From positions 60,168-124,167 of the forward strand of contig CAZAIB010000004.1 in assembly GCA_964485095.1 (NCBI GenBank): a stretch of 64,000 nt of DNA. Direction: 5' to 3'. This stretch comes from CAYNWT01 sp964485095 (GTDB lineage: Bacteria > Planctomycetota > Planctomycetia > Planctomycetales > Planctomycetaceae). This document shows, piece after piece, positions 56,701 through 64,000 of this stretch (position 1 is its first letter; every line of letters starts with the position of its first letter). The position numbers were made by a program, and so were the translations under genes. The notes below the pieces were generated by a model, which saw nothing but the letters and a program-made list of their open reading frames with translations, was not told the DNA's origin and ran no database searches.

Positions 56701-57086
56701 TTCCGGAGCCGCGTATGGGTTGCTCTGTAGACGCGACCCATCCCGCCTTCGCCAAGCGGTTCGTGGAGGATGTACGGACCAACGGAAATTGGGCCGGGAG
56801 TCCATCGGTTCTGAGCTACCGTCGATCCATCCTGCAGCACAAGCCGTTCGATGATCTGAAAACATGCCTGATCGAGAGCCTGAGCGGGGGAGCCTGCTCG
56901 GAGGTTCTTTTCGAACTGTCCGAGATCGGATTCCATTTCGTCGAGCGTCTTGAGGCATCGCTCGCAGGTGGCATTCGATGCATCGTCAGAATCGGGAATG
57001 TCCCCCAACTTGTTCAGCAGGCACGGCGGAAGTGATTTGTCAGGACTTTCGCACTGCCTGGTCTGGTTGGATTTCTGGTCAAACAT
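53724..57086 (-). CDS. Ser/Thr protein kinase with C-terminal leucine-rich-like repeats, pair 2
   Basis: A 1120-residue protein. The N-terminus has a Cys41-x-x-Cys44 element (CERCLKTLDEM) like an anti-sigma zinc module. The kinase starts at LGEGGMGRVYRA (residues 111-122), with VAVKVL (Lys134), HRDVKPSN (226-233) and, instead of DFG, DLG at 250-252, then GTLGFMAPEQ. One membrane span lies at 432-452 (WLVAALLSILGMVACGIVWL). After a PEGA-like domain (SGKYEVRLPAEARDKLTIDG), two homologous blocks of leucine-rich-like repeats run to the end (for example LNLEDIALTDECISAL and LNLGYNSKITGEGVREL), each headed by an FAEWL- or LADWVLAQRG-type helix. The repeats probably sense protein ligands outside. 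The sigma gene lies 96 nt upstream. Confidence 0.92.
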   Translation of the reverse strand: MFDQKSNQTRQCESPDKSLPPCLLNKLGDIPDSDDASNATCERCLKTLDEMESDLGQFEKNLRAGSPAQALDQACFQIIERLVLQDGSTVAQNRWTPGPISVGPYILHEPLGEGGMGRVYRATHTRLRKDVAVKVLSEKALVDPASLARFEREMEAVGTVEHPNVVNALDAGTQDGITYLVMELVRGVDCSRVCDVVPQLSVSSACEIARQAAVGLQHAHDRGLVHRDVKPSNLMLTSDASGEPIVKVMDLGLAVVDSDGAEHPLTDEGQMMGTLGFMAPEQATNTSNVDVRADIYSLGATLFRMLAGTIPFSGDNYSTPVQRLNGLLNDPTPSIADRRTALPTGLAELVDQMLEREPGNRPGSMAEVATRLSKYIDDHALAQVLKTATDAGTRQIERDFPLVADTDPTAMATTMAPPRQPEEFPPRRSAGRWLVAALLSILGMVACGIVWLKQTDGTYLEIDADPSVDVAIELVEDGLTVDTLRVGKDQKEHWCKSGKYEVRLPAEARDKLTIDGTDLIVTRGKNTVVRIRRVTTAGANGVDSTTDQTAPGSTAAQTLSLDADTRTFAEWLINQKGHLGANGVWARKVSELPNEDIRSGSIVASQFSVGEIRELVDWMNRHPAWDVLNLEDIALTDECISALCQLRRLNHLNLGQVPVSDSGIRKLTSSLDVLILLLDPSEMTIAGWRDIQRTQTRLRDLSLIGSSVVGESMDVIAEIQSLRELDIWTMPVSESWLIPLSASAIEILRISGKKPIPPGFFVQLSGLKHLKTLHVRNPGFSDQHLAQFKLSPRLKTIELEETSVTAEGVSRFKQQYPEVEVIVDGTQSVDHASVDPTAPNPEPIVPPLSPDADSRLLADWVLAQRGEVEAKTGIIKESSDIPDTPFPVASVYLRSPQSEGHTNQLVEWIAKHPNCTKLILDRVGRSTLATIRKVQHLAWLELEAAGPLEDRDVLELKSMPSLFRLGLRADKLTQSGWSHIRDDLNLTELAVRASRISPEAMQTIAEIKTLNVLTLFQVPITKRLLEPLHKSPISTLFIWGEEAMEEDIGTSIARIPGLSRMSFNNLTLQDKHLRKITGPPSLRILNLGYNSKITGEGVRELLKRLPKIELNEDAKRLLEP

Positions 57087-57182
57087 CTCGGCCCGAGTGT
57101 TATGTACGCTGTCTCTTGGTAATGACCTGGTGCGTTACGCGAAAACCTGTGAGCCAGGCGCCCAACGGCGCAACTCTGTTGC

Positions 57183-57770
57183 TCAATCAAACCCAACGAA
57201 CTCCTTCAACCTGGTCAATACTCGAAATCTAGCCTGACGGATGGCATTCTTGGTCATGCCCAACCGCTCGCTGATTTCCTGAGCGGGAAGTTCTTCGACT
57301 GCTGAGAGCCAGAACGCCTGCCATGTTTTCTCTGCGAAGTCGCCTTCGATCAGCTCAGCCGCCCGCCGAATAACTTCGGCTTCGGCGCTGGTTGATTCCG
57401 GTGCCACTTCGTCATCAATCCAATCGGGGACTTCCGCCAACCGGTGGTTTGCATCAGTCCCTCCGAACGCTGCCGGTGACGACGCTGACTTGCGATAGTG
57501 CCTCGCAATCGCAGCACGCGTGATCGTCCAAAGCCAACCTCGAAACGAATGGTCTGGCTGGCTGTACTTCAGCTTCTCAATGCCGCGAGAAACGTCTCGG
57601 AGCACTTCCTGACACACATCGGCCGAGTCTGCTTCCTGCAGATTAGCCTTACGGCACCATGCGTAAATGAGCGGAGTGTAAAGGTGCACGAATCGCTGCC
57701 AGCCATCTGCATCCGACGACTTCAGATCGCGCAGCAACCCGATAGAGGTTGTCCAAGTGTGATTGTCCAT
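57183..57770 (-). CDS. ECF-type sigma factor, pair 2
   Basis: A 195-residue sigma-70 family factor. The ATG at 57770 (MDNHTWTTSIGLLRDLKS) is chosen as a typical family start; the frame runs 38 codons further up without conserved sequence. Region 2 has WQRFVHLYTPLIYAWCRKAN, ADSADVCQEVLRDV and HSFRGWLWTITRAAIARHYR; region 4 has LPAQEISERLGMTKNAIRQA with RFRVLTRLKEF. It is of the planctomycete ECF type with short linker. It precedes the LRR-type kinase at 57086 on the same strand with a 96-nt gap, so signalling from that kinase is likely. Confidence 0.92.
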   Translation of the reverse strand: MDNHTWTTSIGLLRDLKSSDADGWQRFVHLYTPLIYAWCRKANLQEADSADVCQEVLRDVSRGIEKLKYSQPDHSFRGWLWTITRAAIARHYRKSASSPAAFGGTDANHRLAEVPDWIDDEVAPESTSAEAEVIRRAAELIEGDFAEKTWQAFWLSAVEELPAQEISERLGMTKNAIRQARFRVLTRLKEFVGFD

Positions 57771-58001
57771 CGGGAGGGGCCGCTCCAAGGCGTGTAAGAC
57801 TGAGAATACCCCAGAAATGACACTGTTCAAATAGCAACGGGATCTTCTCCCTCTTTTCGGAGCAGCCAAAAGGGCGGAACTCAAAAGAAGGGAGAAGGAG
57901 CCACAGGAAATTTCGAATTCCTACCCCAACTTGTGCCCATTTCCTGTCTGAGTGGTTGCAGCCGTTCTTTTTCGCGTAACGCGATTGCATTGAACCTGTA
58001 G

Positions 58002-58205
58002 CAGAAACTTCATCTTGTCTCGCAACGTACCGGGGCCTCGTTTTTGTTCACTACACCAAATAGTTACCGAGACTGGGCAGTTCGTACCTTTGAGAAACTG
58101 AAAACAAAGACCCAGCGGCGGGAGAAACGGTTCCGGTACAGCGATCCATTTGCTGATCAGATCGACGGACTCGGGTCAGGGGAGTTTGTAGTCGAACTGC
58201 TTTAG
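58002..58205 (+). other. Orphan open fragment, possible gene remnant
   Basis: In the 526-nt gap 57771-58296, a plus-strand frame without ATG, from a TAG at 57999 to a TAG at 58203, encodes a coherent-looking peptide: SYRDWAVRTFEKLKTKT, then QRREKRFRYSDPF and GSGEFVVELL. The codon pattern resembles real protein, yet there is no start and no neighbour to attach to. It may be the 3' end of a lost gene, and the terminator at 58237 follows 31 nt later. I do not recognise the protein. Confidence 0.3.
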
Positions 58206-58236
58206 TTCAAGAGAGCAGAAACAAAGTCAGCGGGCC

Positions 58237-58275
58237 AGAGCCTCGCGAGCCCAGTGCTTGCGGGGCTCTTTTTTT
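58237..58275 (+). terminator. Terminator hairpin (plus strand)
   Basis: AGAGCCTCGCGAGC (58237-58250) pairs over 14 positions, two of them G-U, with GCTTGCGGGGCTCT (58256-58269) and is followed by seven T residues (58269-58275). It has the form of a rho-independent terminator reading plus, though no plus-strand gene other than the orphan fragment lies upstream. A near-identical hairpin is at 62386-62418. Confidence 0.8.
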
Positions 58276-58296
58276 GCCGCCTCGCGCAACGGACCT

Positions 58297-61176
58297 TCAC
58301 GGTTCCAGGTCCTTGTCGTCAGACAGAGCTTCAGCAGTGGGTTCGACCGTTTCGGATTCGCTACTACCTTGCTCACGTTTCGCAGTTGCGAGAGCCCGCT
58401 TAAGCTGGCTGGTGAAACGGAGGCCTTTGCTGGGTTTGCTTAATCGAGTCACAACTTCCTCGTAGCGCTTTGTTCGTAGTAGCAACTCGGTGTAATCCTT
58501 CCATGCGTCTGGCGAGTTGGGGAACCGGCGGGTGAGCCTGCGATAGATCGGTAGTGCGAGATCATCGTTGTTCTGCCGAACATGGAAGCGAGCCAGGTAC
58601 AGAAGGCTTGTCAGCGACGATCGGCTTTGATCGACGGCAGCCTGTGCGGCCTGAAGTGCCAGGTCCAGCTTACCGGTCGCCTCATGGATCTCCGCCAGGT
58701 ACCCGTAGCCGATTGGGTTGTTCGGTTCGAGCTGAATACTGCGTTCAACCGCTGCAAGTGCATCGTCGTAGCGTCCCAACATTCGCAACGCCACTGCGCG
58801 ATTTCGATGTCCGGTGGCGAAGTCGGGCGCAATGGCGATGGCTCGATCTGCGCACTCCAGCGATTTTTTCAGCTTGCCCTTCTGGCCGTAGTGCTTCGTC
58901 AGGTTCACCCATGGCTGGGGATAGTTCGGCGCGACTTGAGTTAGCCGCTCGGCATACTCGCGTGCGCCTGCGGAGTCGTCATCGCGAGCCGCATAGTATG
59001 ACAGATTAATCAACACGCCCGGGTTGTCTGGCTGCAGTCCAAGACACACCAGAAAGTACCGAATCGCGAGCCGAGAATTCTGTGGATAAGCCTCCCCGTA
59101 GAGGCACGCCAACGTCCAGTTGATTTCCATGTCGTCCGGGAACCGCGTATGGGCCGCGTCCAGAAAAGTCTTGAGGCGCGATGGATTCCTGACCGATTCG
59201 AGACTGTTGATCATCGTGTGCACTGACAGGACCGAGTCCAGAGAACAGTCCTCGTCAGCCGCCGCCGTCACGGCAGCACGATCGCCGGCCTGTGCGAGTG
59301 AACGCAGGTTCTTGCGGAATTCGTTGTTGTCCAGCGTATCGATGAGCGAAGTGAACCACTGATCTGCGCCGGAGGCGGATACCTGGCGGCGCCAGAGTTC
59401 GAGACCAGCCAGAAATTCGTTGAGGTGTTCGCTGTTCTGGATCTGCGTCACGCTCTGCTCGAAATCGCAGCCGACGGTGAGGCCGAACTTCGCGAACGAA
59501 TCTTCCAGACTTTCTGCGATAGCCGATTCCGGGGTGAACTTCATCAACGTGTCCGGAGACTGCGATCGCCTGATAGCCGCGCGAATCGCGTCAACGATCC
59601 GTTGTTCGGCTCTCTGGTGTTCCAGACGCTGCCGAGCCGAGCCAACCTGTGCATCGACTTCCTCGCGCACTGACGCCAGGGTGGCTTTAAGTTTGGGATC
59701 AAGTTCACTGTCTGCCAGCCCGGAGGTCTTGTTCAGTTCCAGCTGGGCGTCCTGCCAGAATTGGTATTGGTTCTCTTCGTTGGCACTGACAGCCTGAGCC
59801 TGAAGCGATGTTGCTCGAGCAATCAGCACACGTACTTTCGATTCGCGGTCCAGCCTGCGTTCGCGTGCATCTCGATCGGCCTGCAGTCGTTCTGTCTGCC
59901 GTGTGTTCTTTTCGTTGAGATAGAGGATCGACAGCCCCAGCGCTGCCATCAGGCCGACAACGACAACCACGCCAAACAACAGAGTTTGCTGGCGGCGTTT
60001 TACTTCCGCAGCAAGACGCTCAGCCGATCGGACCTTTTCGAACTCGGCCGCGCGCAGACGTTCGTCGCGACTTGAGAAGTAGGTCTGCACACGGTCGCTG
60101 ACAACACTCGCGTCTGCCGGGCGACTTTGCGGATCAGCCGCCAGACAGTCCTTTGCAAGTGCCAGCAGCAGCGGATCCGCCTCAGCAAGATTCAATAGTT
60201 GCCGGATACCAGACGTGTCGCCGGCGGCAGATTTCTTCAAAGCCTCGGTCGAAGTCTGCCCGTGGAAAGGCGGCAGCCCCGTCATGATGTCCAGCAGAAT
60301 GCCACCCAGTGCAAAGACATCGGCTCGGCAATCTGTCGGTTCCGCTCGAGCTTGTTCGGGCGGAATGTACGCCGGTGTTCCAACAACACTGCCGTGACGA
60401 GTGACTTCCATCGGCGCTGAGAAGTCCTGGTCAGTTTGCTCACCCGGCGACTCGTCTGTCGCCCAAACTTTCGCGATGCCCCAGTCCATGACCTGCACTT
60501 CGCCGAACTCACCAACCATGATGTTCGACGGTTTCAGATCGCGATGAACAATCCCAACACTGTGCGCATACGCGACTGCCTGGCACACCTGGTGAAAGAC
60601 ATCCAGAAGCTTCATGCGGTGTCGCGCGTCGGGTTCTTCGTCAATGAGGGCCCGAAGAGTGTTCCCGGCAACCAGTTTCATGGCGATGAATGTGCGACCG
60701 TCGCTAAGTGTTCCCGTTTGATGGATGGGAACGATTCCCGGATGCTGCAACCGCGCTGACAACCGCGATTCACGTTCGAAGCGCGTCTTAGCCACCGCCT
60801 GTTCGCGTGCGAGAACCTTGACCGCGACCTCGCGATCGAGTTCTTTATCGTGCGCGCGGTAGATGATGCCCATGCCACCGCGTGCGATCTCTTCCTTTAG
60901 CGTAAACCGGTCCGAAGGTTCGCCCTGTGTTCCCAGGCTTTGGTTGTTAAGTTGGCTGTCGACGAAATTCGATTTCGAGAACTCAGCATCGCGTAGCCGA
61001 GCGGCAACACGAAACGAGTTTGTCATTTCCTCGAGCGTTGTTTGACACTCGTCGCAGCAGTCGATGTGCGCGCCGACCGAACTTGCTTGCGGATCTTGAA
61101 GTGCGTCACTGAGGTATTGTTCCAGCGTGTCCGAGTCAGGGTGACGTCCTTCAAAATCAATTGCCTGATTGCTCAT
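58297..61176 (-). CDS. Ser/Thr protein kinase with TPR sensor region, pair 3
   Basis: A 959-residue protein. The N-terminus has a zf-HC2-like His37/Cys40/Cys41/Cys44 element (HIDCCDECQTTLEEM) typical of anti-sigma domains. The kinase has ARGGMGIIYRAHD (98-110), EVAVKVL (Lys120), HRDLKPSN (211-218) and MDWGIAKV, where DWG replaces DFG at 231-233, followed by GTPAYIPPEQ. A membrane span near 390-411 (LLFGVVVVVGLMAALGLSIL) leads to a coiled-coil stretch and a long C-terminal array of TPRs (ECADRAIAIAPDFATGHRNR and AVERSIQLEPNNPIGYGYLA). Its ATG overlaps the stop of the sigma gene by 4 nt, so the two are coupled. The architecture points to membrane-based signalling to a dedicated sigma factor. 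Confidence 0.93.
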   Translation of the reverse strand: MSNQAIDFEGRHPDSDTLEQYLSDALQDPQASSVGAHIDCCDECQTTLEEMTNSFRVAARLRDAEFSKSNFVDSQLNNQSLGTQGEPSDRFTLKEEIARGGMGIIYRAHDKELDREVAVKVLAREQAVAKTRFERESRLSARLQHPGIVPIHQTGTLSDGRTFIAMKLVAGNTLRALIDEEPDARHRMKLLDVFHQVCQAVAYAHSVGIVHRDLKPSNIMVGEFGEVQVMDWGIAKVWATDESPGEQTDQDFSAPMEVTRHGSVVGTPAYIPPEQARAEPTDCRADVFALGGILLDIMTGLPPFHGQTSTEALKKSAAGDTSGIRQLLNLAEADPLLLALAKDCLAADPQSRPADASVVSDRVQTYFSSRDERLRAAEFEKVRSAERLAAEVKRRQQTLLFGVVVVVGLMAALGLSILYLNEKNTRQTERLQADRDARERRLDRESKVRVLIARATSLQAQAVSANEENQYQFWQDAQLELNKTSGLADSELDPKLKATLASVREEVDAQVGSARQRLEHQRAEQRIVDAIRAAIRRSQSPDTLMKFTPESAIAESLEDSFAKFGLTVGCDFEQSVTQIQNSEHLNEFLAGLELWRRQVSASGADQWFTSLIDTLDNNEFRKNLRSLAQAGDRAAVTAAADEDCSLDSVLSVHTMINSLESVRNPSRLKTFLDAAHTRFPDDMEINWTLACLYGEAYPQNSRLAIRYFLVCLGLQPDNPGVLINLSYYAARDDDSAGAREYAERLTQVAPNYPQPWVNLTKHYGQKGKLKKSLECADRAIAIAPDFATGHRNRAVALRMLGRYDDALAAVERSIQLEPNNPIGYGYLAEIHEATGKLDLALQAAQAAVDQSRSSLTSLLYLARFHVRQNNDDLALPIYRRLTRRFPNSPDAWKDYTELLLRTKRYEEVVTRLSKPSKGLRFTSQLKRALATAKREQGSSESETVEPTAEALSDDKDLEP

Positions 61177-61844
61177 TCCGGGCGTCGTTCATTTGAAGTC
61201 CGTGCCACTGCCGGTTTGCCATCCGCTTTGTCAGCCAGATTGAAGTGCGGTCTGGGCAAGATATCGTCATCGAGCTCGCTGGCGGCCTCTTCGAGTTTTC
61301 GCATCACGCGAAACTTGATCTTGTAGACATGTCCGGTCGTCAGACCAAAATCTCGAGCCACATCGGCGGGTGACTTGGAAAGGAGCGTGACGCGATGGAA
61401 CACTTCAATCGACCGTTTGTCAAAGAAGAACTGCAGGTCATTCAGCAGTTGCTGCAGCACGAATTGATCGTGCTCCAAGTCCCATCGTCTGGTCAGCTCA
61501 CTTTGCGGGTCCGCGAGTTCGTCGAGCTGCTTTTCGACGTCCGGCGTATCGACCCGACGACCTTTCGCCGTCCAGTATCGACGGCAACGATTCACGGCAA
61601 TCGTTCGTAGCCAATTGCGAAAGGCCCCGATGCGGCCATTGTGGTTGAAGTTTTCAAGATCCGACGCAAGTGCCAGAAGCACTTCCTGCGTCAGGTCCGC
61701 AACATCAGACGACACAACCCCTAGTTGCCGTATCCATTTCGCAATGAGCGGCTCGTAAGCCCTTGCAAGCCGGACCCATGCGCCGGCGTCACGGTTTTTC
61801 CCGGCGTCAAGCAACATCGTGATGCTTGTGTGCATGCCCGCCAT
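61173..61844 (-). CDS. ECF-type sigma factor, pair 3
   Basis: A 223-residue sigma-70 family factor. The ATG at 61844 (MAGMHTSITMLLDAGKNRD) follows GGAG; the frame is open 40 codons further up. Region 2 has AWVRLARAYEPLIAKWIRQL, SSDVADLTQEVLLALASDL and GAFRNWLRTIAVNRCRRYW; region 4 has RSIEVFHRVTLLSKSPADVA and GLTTGHVYKIKFRVMRKL. The C-terminal 35 residues are polar. Its TGA overlaps the kinase start (ATGA), giving strict coupling. It is the third sigma/kinase pair within 16 kb. Confidence 0.92.
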   Translation of the reverse strand: MAGMHTSITMLLDAGKNRDAGAWVRLARAYEPLIAKWIRQLGVVSSDVADLTQEVLLALASDLENFNHNGRIGAFRNWLRTIAVNRCRRYWTAKGRRVDTPDVEKQLDELADPQSELTRRWDLEHDQFVLQQLLNDLQFFFDKRSIEVFHRVTLLSKSPADVARDFGLTTGHVYKIKFRVMRKLEEAASELDDDILPRPHFNLADKADGKPAVARTSNERRPE

Positions 61845-62492
61845 CTGTCTCCAATCCGTTTTTTGGAAGATCAACGAAAAACTACCGCTTCGACAGTGAG
61901 GGGAGACACAATCCTCTCGTCGTCGCGGTAGCGATTTGTAGCCCGGTTGGGGCACTTTGAACACCCGACACTCAGTATTTGGCAGACGCTCCCTCGAACT
62001 TTTCTGGTTCGAAGCGGAGAGCGCCCATTGTGCGCATGCTGGGTCGCAACGGGCTTCGCCGGTGTCTTATTCCCCTCAGACGCCACGCCCAGTCTTGGAT
62101 GCTTGCCGCGGGTATCTCCCTCCAACAACGGCGCTGTTGGTGCGGTCCACACACGTCACAGGTCTCTGTTAGGCCGGCCATAACGACTTTGACGTTGTGA
62201 GCGGGGCCACTTGCTGTCCTTCTTGAATCCGTGCACTCGATTTTGGAAGAACGCAGCTCCCTGTCCGCTACCTCAGTGGGCCACATCCAAGGTTCTGTTT
62301 GCTCGTCACTCGTTGAAGGAACTCAGTCAGTTGCCACGGGCCAACCAGGCGACGCGACCGCAGCGGTTGCGCGCCTGGTCCTATGGAGCCTCGCGAGCCC
62401 CCGAAGCTTGCGAGGCTCTTTTCATTTCACTCACTCTGCGGCGATCTTCTAACGGCTGGCACGAGATACTTTTGACAACCTCCGCACGATGC
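61845..62492. other. Noncoding region between sigma 3 and the metalloprotease
   Basis: No convincing gene was found in these 648 nt. A hairpin TCGAAC/GTTCGA with loop TTTTCTG lies near 61993-62011, and the terminator-like hairpin is at 62386. Open frames on the plus strand here have unusual composition and no recognisable motif. The promoter of the sigma 3/kinase pair should lie just above 61844. Confidence 0.5.
62386..62422 (+). terminator. Terminator-like hairpin, second copy
   Basis: GAGCCTCGCGAGC (62386-62398) pairs with GCTTGCGAGGCTC (62406-62418) and is followed by TTTTC. Stem and order match the hairpin at 58237-58269, so the two are copies of one element. Both lie just past the 3' end of a minus-strand gene and carry their T-run on the plus strand. 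Confidence 0.7.
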
Positions 62493-63563
62493 CTACGCGG
62501 CTGGGTTCCTTCGCCGGCGCCGGTAGCCTCCGCAACCAAACAATCCAACCAGCAGCATGCTGAACGCGGATGGTTCAGGAACAGCCGAAGTACGTAGGTC
62601 AAACCCGAGTATGTCGAAGGCCTGAATGTCCAATGCTGTCACAACATTTAGTTGTCCAGGCGGCGCCGCTGTCGGGTCCAGGATTCCAAGTCCCAGACCG
62701 TCACGCCAGTGGCTGGCTTGCCGCCCATCGCCGTTGACCACACCGCGTGAGAAGTGATCAAGTCCACCCACAAGGCCGCCGCCGGCTGTCACGCCACCAT
62801 CAAGTGAATAAAACTTGGCCCGGTTGTCGGCAGTGAAGTCGATGTCCGCGCCCGCAGCAATGCTATCAGGGCTAAAACGCGTTAGGTCCAGAAGGGACAC
62901 TCGGAAAGCGTCGTCAGCGAAGGCTCCGTCATCATTGGCATCCAATGAATCCACACCACTTACGAACCCCAGAGCGTGGCCAATCTCGTGGATGGCAATA
63001 CCGACGAAGTCGAACGCACCAGCAGTGATGCCGTCGGTTTGATCGAAGTCAAAATTGAAATCGCTGTTAAACGTAATCGTTGTGTCGGTCGAAGTTCCGT
63101 TGGCAGCTGTCAGACCAAGCGCTTTTGCGTTCGCCGTGGTAATCCGAACCTGCGTGTTGTTGGCGCCGCCATCGTTATCGACGTACGGAGTTTCGTTGCT
63201 TGCGCCGCCGGCTTCGTTTGTCTCATTGGTGTAGACCGAGAAAGACGAACCGGTGGGAAGATTGGCGGCAAAGATTGAATCGTCCGCAGACGTCGCGTCG
63301 CTATTCACCGCCGCGCTGATGGCAGCGTAAGTAAACGTCTGCCGAGCCGATCCCGCCTGCCCAAGAACTCCGGGGGCCAGAGATGAAAACCCCGCATTGA
63401 CGTTTACCGTGATGTTGTCGACGAACACATTCGACCAGAAGTCGGCGGCTGTTTGGAAACCCGCATCAGCGGCAGCGTTGCCGGTCGAGCTAATGTTGAA
63501 AGTCAGCCCGGCATATGCAGGCGAAGCGCACAGAATCAGCAACAAACAAAAACGACCCACCAT
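62493..63563 (-). CDS. PEP-CTERM-anchored zinc metalloprotease (NF038122-like)
   Basis: A 356-residue exported protein. The ATG at 63563 (MVGRFCLLLILCASPAYAG) gives a clean signal peptide and follows a G-run; an upstream ATG four codons earlier is less likely. The catalytic motif is AIHEIGHALGFVSGVD, the HExxHxxGF zinc site of metzincins. An N-terminal FNISSTGNAAADAGFQTAAD and the DNITVNVNAGF segment match a family of PEP-CTERM metalloproteases. The C-terminus VPEPSAFSMLLVGLFGCGGY followed by RRRRR is a PEP-CTERM sorting signal, so it is likely processed and released or attached at the cell surface. No exosortase gene is in the window. Confidence 0.9.
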   Translation of the reverse strand: MVGRFCLLLILCASPAYAGLTFNISSTGNAAADAGFQTAADFWSNVFVDNITVNVNAGFSSLAPGVLGQAGSARQTFTYAAISAAVNSDATSADDSIFAANLPTGSSFSVYTNETNEAGGASNETPYVDNDGGANNTQVRITTANAKALGLTAANGTSTDTTITFNSDFNFDFDQTDGITAGAFDFVGIAIHEIGHALGFVSGVDSLDANDDGAFADDAFRVSLLDLTRFSPDSIAAGADIDFTADNRAKFYSLDGGVTAGGGLVGGLDHFSRGVVNGDGRQASHWRDGLGLGILDPTAAPPGQLNVVTALDIQAFDILGFDLRTSAVPEPSAFSMLLVGLFGCGGYRRRRRNPAA

Positions 63564-64000
63564 GGTAGCCCCCAAGGCAATGTGGAAATTGGCGTAACTG
63601 CTTTGAACTCTTAGGTTCGTAAATTAGAGCCTACTGACGAGACGTACGGCGGGCAACTTTCGAACGGTCGGCCTCGAGTGCATTTCAGATTATAGCCCGG
63701 CGTAGGTGGTCAGCCGTGGACGGCCTATTCAAAACTGCAGGCGCATCTAGTTGCCCGAACGCACGGCGGCTTGAAGGCTGTTTCTTCATGGCAAAACGAC
63801 ACCGCACGTGATGTGCATTCGCGGTTCGGGACCAGTTCGAATTTCGAATGTCGAACAAGGAATTTCGAAGGGCGAAGTTGGGGCGATGGGCAGCGCGGAC
63901 CTACCTGCCATTCGTACCTGCTCGTCCGAGAGTCAGCAGTTCAAGACCAGGGCAATCGCACGTCGATTTTGTGTCTTCGGCTTGATGATTGCTTGAGCTT
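63564..64000. other. Intergenic right end
   Basis: No gene is supported in these 437 nt. Around 63836-63872 there are overlapping TTCGAATTTCGAATG and AATTTCGAAGG blocks, a low-complexity pattern that creates spurious frames. An open frame at 63808-63996 runs through it and is not taken as a gene. Confidence 0.5.

Noticed and set aside
61985..62030. tRNA-like arm with GGTTCGAAG
   Set aside because: It is a simple TCGAAC/GTTCGA hairpin without the other cloverleaf arms.
62211..62597. Plus-strand frame across the second terminator hairpin
   Set aside because: It spans a terminator and the 3' end of the metalloprotease gene and has no protein-like motif.
63808..63996. Open frame at the right end
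   Set aside because: It runs through TTCGAA-rich low-complexity sequence and lacks a ribosome binding site; such frames are usually spurious.

Overview
The window carries the hallmarks of a planctomycete chromosome, probably of the order Planctomycetales; the genus cannot be fixed from sequence alone. The evidence is the set of lineage-typical families seen together: two DUF1559 pseudopilin-like proteins, two DUF1592/DUF1552 gene pairs with CxxCH haem sites, a LEPR-XLL-type secreted protein, a PEP-CTERM metalloprotease, and three sigma factor plus Ser/Thr kinase pairs. lpxD and lpxI indicate lipid A synthesis. No phage, insertion sequence, CRISPR array, rRNA or tRNA gene was recognised.

Layout. 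1-6 kb: a partial antitoxin-like gene, ychF, a secreted CehA-like PHP hydrolase, a zinc-ribbon membrane protein and a lone secretin-domain protein. 6-11.3 kb: an accessory stretch of small same-strand genes separated by degenerate repeats that resemble integron attC sites, then a DUF1559 gene preceded by a clear cobalamin riboswitch. 11.4-18.7 kb: purA, an unknown gene, the first DUF1592/DUF1552 pair and a stand-alone ATP-dependent DNA ligase. 18.7-27.8 kb: an AsmA-like envelope protein, a GT39-like membrane protein, lpxD and lpxI, a degenerate nuclease-like lipoprotein and a GYF_2 protein. 27.9-35.9 kb: the second DUF1592/DUF1552 pair (with an added zinc ribbon and basic tail), an SRPBCC protein, a secreted cyclophilin protein and a threonine dehydratase-like enzyme. 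36.1-46 kb: a DUF1559 gene followed by an overlapping protease/pseudoprotease pair, a MITE-like inverted repeat, an amidohydrolase coupled to a redoxin gene with an in-frame TGA, an oxidoreductase and a second amidohydrolase. 46.2-64 kb: three sigma/kinase pairs interleaved with an EF-hand protein, transaldolase and purB, ending with a PEP-CTERM metalloprotease.

The most notable observation is the redoxin gene at 41884-43299. One reading frame is interrupted only by a TGA that sits exactly where the first cysteine of a CxxC thioredoxin motif belongs (W-U-A-G-C). A perfect 5-bp hairpin with an AGGTT loop lies 23 nt downstream, as expected of a bacterial SECIS. It is best read as a predicted selenoprotein with a UxxC active site fused to TPR-like and DsbD-like regions. 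Other points of interest are the B12 riboswitch in front of a pseudopilin gene, the attC-like small-gene cluster, and the pseudoprotease in which a PDZ domain interrupts a trypsin fold and a partial cyanophycinase-like domain is fused at the C-terminus.
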